Of a stretch of DNA of 64,000 nucleotides, positions 1 through 6,981 are shown piece after piece. The notes under the pieces were generated by a model. It ran no database searches and was not told the origin of the DNA. It was given only the letters and a program-made list of their open reading frames with translations. This stretch comes from Streptomyces megasporus (GTDB lineage Bacteria > Actinomycetota > Actinomycetes > Streptomycetales > Streptomycetaceae). The number at the start of each line of letters is the position of its first letter. The stretch's first letter is position 1. The DNA lies in NCBI RefSeq assembly GCF_000718985.1, contig NZ_JODL01000005.1:1-64000 (forward strand), read 5' to 3'. The translations under genes and the position numbers were made by a program.

Positions 1-106
1 AGCCATCAGGCGGCGACTGCCATGCAGCCATACCCGGGACCCCCGGGTCCCGCTGATCTTACGAATGACCAGTTCGAACCCACGACAAGAAAGTAGGGCA
101 CCCGCC
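1..106 (+). promoter_or_regulatory. 5' leader of the ECF/transcobalamin-like operon
   Basis: This is noncoding sequence at the left edge, upstream of the first gene. It contains a short GC hairpin (arms 32-38 and 42-48, loop of three) and a purine-rich stretch around 90-98 that probably serves as the ribosome binding site. The stretch could be the tail of a longer regulatory leader or a terminator of a gene outside the window. I could not match it to a named riboswitch. Confidence 0.3.
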
Positions 107-1381
107 ATGTCCCTGCGCCGCACCGTCGCGGCCCTGGCCGCCTCCGCCGCGCTCTGCGCGGTCGCGGCCCCCGCAGCCTCCGCCGATGAGTCACCGTCCG
201 CGCAGGCCCCGGCGGAGAAGAGCCTGCCGTCCGCGCTGTACGGGAAGGGCGACCCCCGGTACGACGGGGTGTGGCGCCAGTCCCTGGCGCTGCTGGCCCA
301 GGACACGGCCGGGGTGAAGCCCGCCGGGAAGGCCGTGGAGTGGCTGGCCGGGCAGCAGTGTGAGGACGGCGCCTTCGCCTCCTACCGTCCCGACCCCACC
401 GAGCCGTGCGCCGCCGAGACCCTGGCCGACGTCAACGCCACCGCCGTCGCCGTCCAGGCGCTGGCCGCCCTCGGCGGCCACGAGGCGCGGGTGGAGAAGG
501 CCGTGGAGTGGCTGAAGCTGGTCCAGAACGAGGACGGCGGCTGGAGCTTCAACCCCGGCGGCCCGAGCGACGCCAACTCCGTCTCCCTCGTGATCGGCGC
601 CCTGGTCGCGGCGGGCGAGGACCCGGCGAAGGTCCTCTCGACCGAGGACGAGTCGCCGTACGACTCCCTGCTGGACTTCCACCTCGGCTGCGACGCGAAG
701 GCGGACGAGCGCGGCGCCTTCGCCTACCAGCCCGATGACAAGGGCCGGTTGGCCGCCAACGACGACGCCACCGCCGCCGCCGTCCTGGCCGCGCTGGGCG
801 AGGACCTGGTCGTCGAGCCCGACGGCGACGGCGCCGCGCCCACGGCGCCGAGCTGCGACAAGGACGGGGAGCCCACCGTGGCCGAGGCCGCCGGGGGCGG
901 CGTCGCGTACCTGACGAAGGTGCTGGAGGAGAACGGCGGTCACCTGAAGTCCGTCATGCCCGGCGCCGAGGAGCAGCCCGACTACGGCAACACCGCCGAC
1001 ACCGTGCTCGCCCTGGCCGCCGCCGGCGAACGGGACGCGGCCCGCGACACCCTGACCTGGCTGGAGAAGAACGCCCCGAAGTGGGACGCGTTCGAGAGCA
1101 GCCCCGCCGCCCTGGGCCAGCTCGTCCTGGCCACCCACGCCGTGGGCGGCGACCCGACCGACTTCGGCGGCACCGATCTGGTGGAGCTCCTGAACGCCAC
1201 CGGCCCGGCCCCGGCGTCCGTCTCGGCCGACGCCGATGCCGGGGCCGAGGACGCGAGCGACGGCAAGGACGGCGGAGACGGCGTCTCCACGGGCGCCGTG
1301 GTGGCCGTCGCCGTGGCCCTGGTCGTCGTCCTGGCCCTGTCGGCGGTGGTGGTCGCCCGGAACAGGAAGCGGTCGAAGTGA
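107..1381 (+). CDS. Surface-anchored terpenoid-cyclase-like (alpha/alpha barrel) protein, transcobalamin-like
   Basis: A 424-residue exported protein. Residues 1-28 form a signal peptide ending in an AxA-type site. The body carries prenyltransferase/squalene-oxidase-type repeats with QCEDGAF and QNEDGGW motifs. Near the C-terminus a hydrophobic segment followed by RNRKRSK would anchor it in the membrane. The same alpha/alpha barrel fold is used by transcobalamin and intrinsic factor. It is the first gene of a five-gene operon with an ECF importer, so a cobalamin- or ligand-binding role outside the membrane is inferred. The start at 107 is chosen over an upstream in-frame ATG at 65 because the signal peptide begins there. 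Enzymatic cyclase activity is unlikely for a secreted, anchored protein. Confidence 0.8.
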   Translation: MSLRRTVAALAASAALCAVAAPAASADESPSAQAPAEKSLPSALYGKGDPRYDGVWRQSLALLAQDTAGVKPAGKAVEWLAGQQCEDGAFASYRPDPTEPCAAETLADVNATAVAVQALAALGGHEARVEKAVEWLKLVQNEDGGWSFNPGGPSDANSVSLVIGALVAAGEDPAKVLSTEDESPYDSLLDFHLGCDAKADERGAFAYQPDDKGRLAANDDATAAAVLAALGEDLVVEPDGDGAAPTAPSCDKDGEPTVAEAAGGGVAYLTKVLEENGGHLKSVMPGAEEQPDYGNTADTVLALAAAGERDAARDTLTWLEKNAPKWDAFESSPAALGQLVLATHAVGGDPTDFGGTDLVELLNATGPAPASVSADADAGAEDASDGKDGGDGVSTGAVVAVAVALVVVLALSAVVVARNRKRSK

Positions 1382-2094
1382 CCGCGCCGCGGGTGCTGTC
1401 GCGCGTGCTGCGGGGCGCCGTGCCGGCCGCCGTCCTGGTGGTCCTCGGCGCGGCGCCCGCCCACGCGGGCGAGTACCGTTACTGGTCCTTCTGGGAGCGG
1501 GACGGGCGGGAGTGGACGTACGCCACCCAGGGGCCGGGCACGCTCCGCCCCGAGGACGGCGACGTGCTGGGGTTCCGGTTCGCCGTGAGCGAGGACTCCG
1601 GTGACGCCGACCGACCCCGCGGGGAGGCGGACTTCGCGGTGATCTGCGAGGGCACCGAGCCGCGTCCGGGGAACAAGCGGATCGCGCTGAGCGTCGACTT
1701 CGGCACCCCGGCCGACGCCCCCGCGGGCGAGGTCCCGCCGAAGGGCCGCACGGCCTGCGCGGTCGTCCCCGAGGACGGGACCGCCGCCGAGGCGCTGGCC
1801 GACGTCCTGGGGCCGCTGCGGTACGACTCCTCGGCGATGCTGTGCGCCATCACGGGCTATCCGCGCACGGGCTGCGGCGAGCAGGTCTCCGACACCGGCT
1901 CCGGCACGTCCGACGAGGCGGCGGAGGAGCGGACGGACGAGGGCGAGGGGACGGCTCCGACCTCCGACGACGCGTCCGACAGCGCCTCCGACGACACGGG
2001 CGCCGGCTCCTACACGGGCGCGATCGGCGGTGCCGCCGTCGTCGCCGTCCTGTGCGCCGCGGCCGTCCGGCGGGCCCGCCGCCGCCGGTCATGA
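1378..2094 (+). CDS. Secreted, membrane-anchored SCO2322-type protein
   Basis: A 238-residue protein with a signal peptide (ends AHA-GEY), a globular domain of about 130 residues, an acidic Ser/Asp/Glu linker and a C-terminal membrane helix followed by RRARRRRS. The start GTG overlaps the previous stop (GTGA), so translation is coupled. The segment with W-T-Y, a Gly-rich turn and then EDGDVLGF resembles the pattern of DUF4430, the second domain of transcobalamin-type proteins; this is an inference from motif spacing. Paired with the barrel protein it could form the outer ligand-capture unit of the ECF transporter. Its four Cys residues suggest disulfides. Confidence 0.75.
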   Translation: MTAPRVLSRVLRGAVPAAVLVVLGAAPAHAGEYRYWSFWERDGREWTYATQGPGTLRPEDGDVLGFRFAVSEDSGDADRPRGEADFAVICEGTEPRPGNKRIALSVDFGTPADAPAGEVPPKGRTACAVVPEDGTAAEALADVLGPLRYDSSAMLCAITGYPRTGCGEQVSDTGSGTSDEAAEERTDEGEGTAPTSDDASDSASDDTGAGSYTGAIGGAAVVAVLCAAAVRRARRRRS

Positions 2095-3263
2095 CCGTCC
2101 TGGCCGCGCTGCGCGCCCCCCGGGCGACCCGCGCCAACGCCCTCCACGCGGGCGCGTGGTGGCTGTGGGCGCTCGGGCTGGCCACGGCCGCGTCGCGGAC
2201 CACCAACCCGCTGTTGCTGGCGCTGATCGTCGCCGTCACGGGGTACGTCGTCGCGGCCCGCCGCACCGACGCCCCCTGGGCGCGCAGCTACGCGGCCTTC
2301 CTCAAGCTCGCCCTGCTGGTGCTGGCCGTCCGGATGGTGTTCACCACCCTCCTGGGCTCCCCGATCCCCGGCACCGTCGTGCTGTTCACCCTTCCGGAGA
2401 TCCCGCTGCCCGAGTGGGCGCAGGGCGTGCGGCTCGGCGGCCGGGTCACGGCCGAGGGCCTGGTGTTCTCGCTGTACGAGGGGCTCAAGCTGGCCACCAT
2501 CCTGGTGTGCCTCGGCGCCGCCAACGCCCTGGCCAACCCCGCCCGGCTGCTGAAGTCCCTGCCCGCCGCGCTGTACGAGGCGGGGCTGGCGGTGGTCGTG
2601 GCGATGACGTTCGCGCCGCACCTGGTCGCCGACGTCCGACGGCTGCGCGCCGCCCGCCGGTTGCGCGGCCGGGACGACAAGGGCGTCAGGGCGGTACTGC
2701 GGATCGGCCTGCCGGTTCTGGAGGGCGCGTTGGAGCGCTCGGTGGCGTTGGCCGCCTCGATGGACGCCCGCGGCTACGGCCGCACCGCCCGGGTGCCGGC
2801 CGCCGTGCGTCGCACCACCGCCGTCCTCACCCTGGGCGGGCTGCTGGGCGTGTGCGCCGGCACGTACGGGCTGCTGGCGTCCGAGGGCGCGGCCCACGGT
2901 CTGCCGGTGCTGCTCCTCGGACTGGCCGCCGCGCTCGGCGGGTTGTGGCTGGGCGGACGCCGCTCGGTGCGCAGCCGGTACCGGCCCGACCGCTGGGGGG
3001 CGCGGGCCTGGCTGGTGTCCGCCTCCGGGGCCGTGGTCGCCGCGGCCGTGATCCGGGCCGCCGCCGGCGTGCCCGAGGCGCTGCGCCCGTCCGTGACCCC
3101 GCTGACCGTTCCCGAACTGCCGCTGTGGCCCGCGGCGGCCGTCCTGATCGGCCTGCTCCCGGCGCTCGTCGCGCCCGTGCCGGACGCCCCGGCCGGAGCC
3201 GACGACGCGACCGGCCGCCGGGCCGAGGAAACCCCGCCGGCGAAGGAGACGACCCGCGCATGA
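2091..3263 (+). CDS. ecfT: ECF transporter transmembrane T component
   Basis: A 390-residue integral membrane protein of the EcfT/CbiQ family, which couples the ATPases to the substrate-binding S subunit. Hydrophobic helices fill the N-terminal half. The cytoplasmic coupling segment carries the Arg-rich element AARRLRGRDD and the later DARGYG motif, the two Ala-Arg-Gly type sites that contact the ATPases. A second hydrophobic half follows, longer than in many EcfT proteins. The ATG overlaps the upstream stop by four bases, and the following ATPase gene overlaps in the same way, so the operon is translationally coupled. Confidence 0.88.
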   Translation: MTVLAALRAPRATRANALHAGAWWLWALGLATAASRTTNPLLLALIVAVTGYVVAARRTDAPWARSYAAFLKLALLVLAVRMVFTTLLGSPIPGTVVLFTLPEIPLPEWAQGVRLGGRVTAEGLVFSLYEGLKLATILVCLGAANALANPARLLKSLPAALYEAGLAVVVAMTFAPHLVADVRRLRAARRLRGRDDKGVRAVLRIGLPVLEGALERSVALAASMDARGYGRTARVPAAVRRTTAVLTLGGLLGVCAGTYGLLASEGAAHGLPVLLLGLAAALGGLWLGGRRSVRSRYRPDRWGARAWLVSASGAVVAAAVIRAAAGVPEALRPSVTPLTVPELPLWPAAAVLIGLLPALVAPVPDAPAGADDATGRRAEETPPAKETTRA

Positions 3264-4915
3264 TCCGTTTCGACCAGGTCTCCGTCACCTACGAGGACGC
3301 CGCCGTGCCGGCCCTGCACGGTGTGGACCTCACCGTCGACGAGGGCGAACTGGTGCTGGTCGTCGGCCCGTCCGGCACCGGCAAGTCCACGCTGCTGAAC
3401 ACCGTCTCCGGGCTCGTGCCGCACTTCACCGGCGGCACCCTGCACGGCAGGGTGACCGTGGCCGGCCGCGACACCCGCGACCACAAGCCGCGCGAGCTGG
3501 CCGACGTCGTCGGCACCGTCGGGCAGGACCCGCTCGCCCACTTCGTCACCGACACCGTCGAGGACGAACTCGCCTACGGCATGGAGTCGCTGGGCCTGCC
3601 CCCCGACACCATGCGGCGCCGGGTGGAGGAGACCCTGGACCTGCTGGGACTGGCCGAGCTGCGCGACCGTCCCACCGCCACCCTCTCCGGCGGGCAGATG
3701 CAGCGCGTCGCGATCGGCTCGGTGCTCACCACCCACCCGAAGGCGCTGGTGCTGGACGAGCCGACCTCCGCGCTCGATCCGGCCGCCGCCGAGGAGGTGC
3801 TGGCCGTGCTCCAACGGCTGGTCCACGACCTGGGCACCACCGTGCTGCTGGCCGAACACCGGCTGGAGCGCGTGGTGCAGTACGCGGACCGGGTGCTGCT
3901 GCTGCCCGCGCCGGGCGCCGCGCCCGTCCTCGGCGACCCGGCCGAGGTGATGGCGCTCTCGCCGGTCCGGCCGCCCGTGGTCGCCCTGGGCCGGCTGGCC
4001 GGCTGGTCCCCGCCGCCGCTGTCGGTGCGCGACGCGCGGCGTCGGGCGGCCGGCCTGCGGGAGCGGCTGGCGCCCCTCGTCCCGCCCGCGGGCGACGGGC
4101 CGGGCCGTGCGTCGTCCACCGTGCCGCCGCTGGCCGAAGTCTCCTCGCTCGCCGTCCACCGCGGCCGGATCGCCGCCCTGCGGGGCGTGGACCTGACGGT
4201 GCGGCCGGGTGAGACGGTCGCGCTGATGGGCCGCAACGGAGCGGGCAAGTCCACCCTGTTGAACGCCCTGGTCGGGGTGCACGAGCCGACGCGCGGCCGG
4301 ATCCGCCTGGGCGGCGCGTCCGGTGGCGCGTCCGGTGTCGTCCCGCACCGCACCAAGCCCTCCGAGCTGCTGCGCCACGTCGGCCTCGTCCCGCAGGACC
4401 CGCGCGATCTGCTGTACGCGGACACCGTGGCCGCCGAGTGCGCCGCCGCCGACCGGGACACGGGCGCCGAGCCCGGCACCTGCCGCGCCCTGGTGTCCTC
4501 CCTGCTGCCGGACGTGCCCGACACCACCCACCCGCGCGACCTGTCCGAGGGTCAGCGCCTGGCCCTGGCCCTGGCCGTCGTCCTCTCGGCCGCACCGCCG
4601 CTGCTGCTCCTGGACGAGCCGACGCGCGGCTTGGACTACGCGGCCAAGGAGCGCCTGACCGGTGTGCTGCGCTCCCTGGCCGACGACGGGCACGCCATCG
4701 TCCTGGCCACCCACGACGTCGAACTCGCCGCCGAACTCGCCCACCGGGTGGTCGTCCTGGCCGACGGCGAGGTGGTGGCGGACGGCCCGTCCGCCGAGGT
4801 CGTCACCTCCTCCCCCGCCTTCGCCCCACAGACCGCCAAGATCCTCTCCCCGCAGCCCTGGCTCACGGTCCATCAGGTGCGGGCGGCCCTGGCGGGAGCG
4901 GGAGGGGGCGCGTGA
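3260..4915 (+). CDS. ECF transporter ATPase, fused A and A' subunits
   Basis: A 551-residue protein with two ABC nucleotide-binding domains in tandem. Domain 1 has Walker A GPSGTGKST, signature LSGGQMQRV and Walker B ALVLDEPTSALD. Domain 2 has Walker A GRNGAGKST, a divergent signature LSEGQRLAL and Walker B LLLDEPTRGLD. It energises import by the EcfT/EcfS pair encoded on both sides. The fusion replaces the usual EcfA and EcfA' genes. The ATG overlaps the ecfT stop, and its own stop overlaps the next GTG. The substrate cannot be read from the ATPase. Confidence 0.93.
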   Translation: MIRFDQVSVTYEDAAVPALHGVDLTVDEGELVLVVGPSGTGKSTLLNTVSGLVPHFTGGTLHGRVTVAGRDTRDHKPRELADVVGTVGQDPLAHFVTDTVEDELAYGMESLGLPPDTMRRRVEETLDLLGLAELRDRPTATLSGGQMQRVAIGSVLTTHPKALVLDEPTSALDPAAAEEVLAVLQRLVHDLGTTVLLAEHRLERVVQYADRVLLLPAPGAAPVLGDPAEVMALSPVRPPVVALGRLAGWSPPPLSVRDARRRAAGLRERLAPLVPPAGDGPGRASSTVPPLAEVSSLAVHRGRIAALRGVDLTVRPGETVALMGRNGAGKSTLLNALVGVHEPTRGRIRLGGASGGASGVVPHRTKPSELLRHVGLVPQDPRDLLYADTVAAECAAADRDTGAEPGTCRALVSSLLPDVPDTTHPRDLSEGQRLALALAVVLSAAPPLLLLDEPTRGLDYAAKERLTGVLRSLADDGHAIVLATHDVELAAELAHRVVVLADGEVVADGPSAEVVTSSPAFAPQTAKILSPQPWLTVHQVRAALAGAGGGA

Positions 4916-5766
4916 GCGGCACCGACCCCCTGACCCGGCCCGTGCGGCTGGGGCCGCGCTCCGTCGCGGCCATCGGCCTCGTCACGGCCGTCGGCGTCGT
5001 CGCCTTCGGCTGGCCGCTGCTGGCCGAATCCGACTCCGGGCTGGCCCACTCCGGCGACGCGCCCTGGCTGTTCGCGCTGTTGATGCCGCTGCTGCTGGGC
5101 GTGGTGATGGCGACCGTCTCCGACACCGGCCTGGGCGCCAAGGCCGTGGCGATGCTGGGCGTGTTGGCCGCCGCCGGCGCCGCGCTGCGTCCGCTGGGCG
5201 CGGGAACGGCCGGTCTGGAGCCGATGTTCTTCCTGATGGTGCTCTCCGGACGGGTCCTGGGGCCGGGGTTCGGGTTCGCCCTGGGCGGGCTGTCGATGTT
5301 CGCCTCCGCGCTGTTGACCGGCGGGGTCGGACCGTGGCTGCCGTTCCAGATGCTGACGATGGGCTGGGTGTCGATGGGTGCGGGCCTGTTGCCCGGACCG
5401 CACCGGCTGCGCGGGCGGGCGGAGTTGGCGATGCTCGCCGGGTACGGGGCCGTCGCGGCGGTGCTGTACGGCGTGGTGATGAACCTCTACGGCTGGCCGT
5501 TCATCACCGGCATGGCCACCGGGATCTCCTACTCCGCCGAGGACCCGTTGGAGGCGAAGCTGGCCAAGTTCGTCGCCTACGTCCTCGCCACGTCGATGGG
5601 TTGGGACCTGTCACGCGCGCTGTTGACCGTGGTCCTCGTCCTCGTCCTGGGCGGCGCGGTGCTGCGGGCGCTGCGCCGGGCCACGCGACGGGCGGCGTTC
5701 GGCGCTCCGGTGGCCTTCACCAGCGCTTCGTTTGCGGGGGACGAAGGCGGCAACGCGGACAGGTGA
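4912..5766 (+). CDS. ECF transporter substrate-specific S component
   Basis: A 284-residue membrane protein with about six to eight hydrophobic helices. It matches the S component expected as the last subunit of the ECF operon. The GTG start overlaps the ATPase stop (GTGA). It binds the vitamin or metal complex inside the membrane. There is no thiamine- or biotin-type hallmark that I can name, so the specificity is unknown; the neighbouring transcobalamin-like protein makes a corrinoid the leading guess. The C-terminal tail is short and positively charged. Confidence 0.85.
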   Translation: MSGTDPLTRPVRLGPRSVAAIGLVTAVGVVAFGWPLLAESDSGLAHSGDAPWLFALLMPLLLGVVMATVSDTGLGAKAVAMLGVLAAAGAALRPLGAGTAGLEPMFFLMVLSGRVLGPGFGFALGGLSMFASALLTGGVGPWLPFQMLTMGWVSMGAGLLPGPHRLRGRAELAMLAGYGAVAAVLYGVVMNLYGWPFITGMATGISYSAEDPLEAKLAKFVAYVLATSMGWDLSRALLTVVLVLVLGGAVLRALRRATRRAAFGAPVAFTSASFAGDEGGNADR

Positions 5767-5802
5767 CAGCCCGAGCAAGGGGACACTCGTGGAAGGCGAG
5801 CC

Positions 5803-6537
5803 ATGTCCACAGGCTTGATCATCACTCTGATCGTGGCGGCGGTCGTCGTCCTCGTACTCGCCCTGTACCTCGCGGGGAAGCGGAAGGCTCCGCACTCCCT
5901 GCGGCGTCGTTTCGGCCCCGAGTACGAGCGGACCGTCGCCCAGCACGGCGGTGACGTCGAGGCCGCCGAGAAGGAACTCCGGGATCGGCTGCGGCGTCAC
6001 GGGAACCTGCGGGCGCAGCCGTTGACGCCGCAGGAGCGCGAGAGCTACGCCGCCCAGTGGGCCGCGGTCCAGGAACGGTTCGTCGACTCGCCCGTCGAGG
6101 CGGTCGTCGAGGCGGACCGGCTGCTGGGACGTCTGGCCGAGGCGCGCGGCTTCCCCGGTGACGGGTACGACGAGCAGGTCGCCGCGCTCTCGGTGCACCA
6201 CCCCGAGCGCGTCCAGGGCTACCGCGAGATGCACGCGGTGGCGGTGCTGGGACGCGAGGGGCAGGTCGACACCGAGCGGCTGCGCGAGGCGCTGGTGCAC
6301 GCCCGCGCCCTGTACGAGGACCTCGTCGCGCACTCCGCCACGGACGGCGACCGGCACGGCGATCGGCACGGCGGTCACGCCGGTGACGCACACGACCGGC
6401 ACGACGTCCACGCCGGCGGGGAGCCGCACCGGCACGGCCGGCTCGCCGAGAAGCTGCACGCCCTCCGGACGCCGCACCACCACGAGCCGCACCACCACGA
6501 GCCGCACCACCACGAGACTTCGAGGAGGAGCGCTTGA
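5803..6537 (+). CDS. Membrane-anchored protein with His-rich C-terminal tail
   Basis: A 244-residue protein. Residues 4-25 form one membrane helix, followed by a conserved helical domain. Residues 92-116 contain the motif FVDSPVEAVVEAD. From about residue 185 the tail is strongly His/Asp-rich and ends in three PHHHE repeats, a likely divalent-metal binding tract. The gene begins 36 bases after the ECF S component and is coupled to the next gene by a TTGA overlap. The tail next to an ECF importer suggests cobalt/nickel buffering or sensing, but no family with a known function was recognised. Confidence 0.72.
   Translation: MSTGLIITLIVAAVVVLVLALYLAGKRKAPHSLRRRFGPEYERTVAQHGGDVEAAEKELRDRLRRHGNLRAQPLTPQERESYAAQWAAVQERFVDSPVEAVVEADRLLGRLAEARGFPGDGYDEQVAALSVHHPERVQGYREMHAVAVLGREGQVDTERLREALVHARALYEDLVAHSATDGDRHGDRHGGHAGDAHDRHDVHAGGEPHRHGRLAEKLHALRTPHHHEPHHHEPHHHETSRRSA
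6472..6516 (+). repeat. Three tandem 15-bp repeats coding PHHHE
   Basis: Three exact consecutive copies of a 15-base unit beginning at 6472, 6487 and 6502. They encode the Pro-His-His-His-Glu repeats at the end of the His-rich protein. Perfect nucleotide identity points to recent expansion. Confidence 0.9.
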
Positions 6538-6884
6538 CCACGCCCCAGCACGCGACCATCACAACGGAGACCGGCACGGTGAGCGGAACGGAGCGAACCG
6601 ACCGGGAGCGGGAGTCCGCCCTCCTGCCGCCGGCGGAGCGCGAGGAGTTCGTCCGGCGCCTGCACCAGACGGTGAACGGCTTCGTCGACGAGCCCCGGCG
6701 CTCGGTCGAGGAGGCGGACGCCCTGTTCGACGAGGTCTTCCGCCGCATCGGCGCGCTCGTCGCCGAGCGCCGGCACGGACTGCGCGCGCCCTGGCACGGC
6801 GAGGGCGCGACGGCGGAGACGGAGGAGTTGCGCAACGCCCTGCGCCGGTACCGGGACGCCACCGAGCGGCTGTTGCGGCTGTGA
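6534..6884 (+). CDS. Small helical protein sharing a domain with the His-rich neighbour
   Basis: A 116-residue soluble, probably all-helical protein of unknown function. Residues 50-71 (GFVDEPRRSVEEAD onward) align with residues 92-116 of the preceding protein, so both genes carry the same domain. The TTG start overlaps the upstream stop (TTGA) and is supported by GAGGAG about eight bases before it. There are no Cys residues and no membrane segment. It probably acts with the membrane-anchored partner. The gene ends just before a strong hairpin. Confidence 0.65.
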   Translation: MTTPQHATITTETGTVSGTERTDRERESALLPPAEREEFVRRLHQTVNGFVDEPRRSVEEADALFDEVFRRIGALVAERRHGLRAPWHGEGATAETEELRNALRRYRDATERLLRL

Positions 6885-6900
6885 GGGGGCGGCGTACGCC

Positions 6901-6960
6901 GACGTGCGAGGAGGGCCCCGACCCACGGAGTTCCGTGGGTCGGGGCCCTCCTCGCACGTC
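6901..6960. terminator. Bidirectional terminator with 29-bp perfect stem
   Basis: Arms 6901-6929 and 6932-6960 are perfectly complementary over 29 bases. The hairpin lies between two convergent genes (ends at 6884 and 6982). A partial direct copy of the right arm (CCTCGCACGTCGG) follows at about 6963-6975. Confidence 0.9.
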
Positions 6961-6981
6961 GGCCTCGCACGTCGGCGCGGG

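Noticed and set aside
1..64. A possible cobalamin riboswitch tail before the ECF operon
   Set aside because: The visible bases do not match the conserved B12 box well and most of any aptamer would lie outside the window.
65..90. T-arm-like TTCGAACC near the left edge
   Set aside because: There is no matching stem, anticodon arm or acceptor arm, so it is not a tRNA.
6901..6960. Terminal inverted repeats of a transposon
   Set aside because: The arms face each other with a two-base gap and there is no transposase; a terminator explains the placement between convergent genes.
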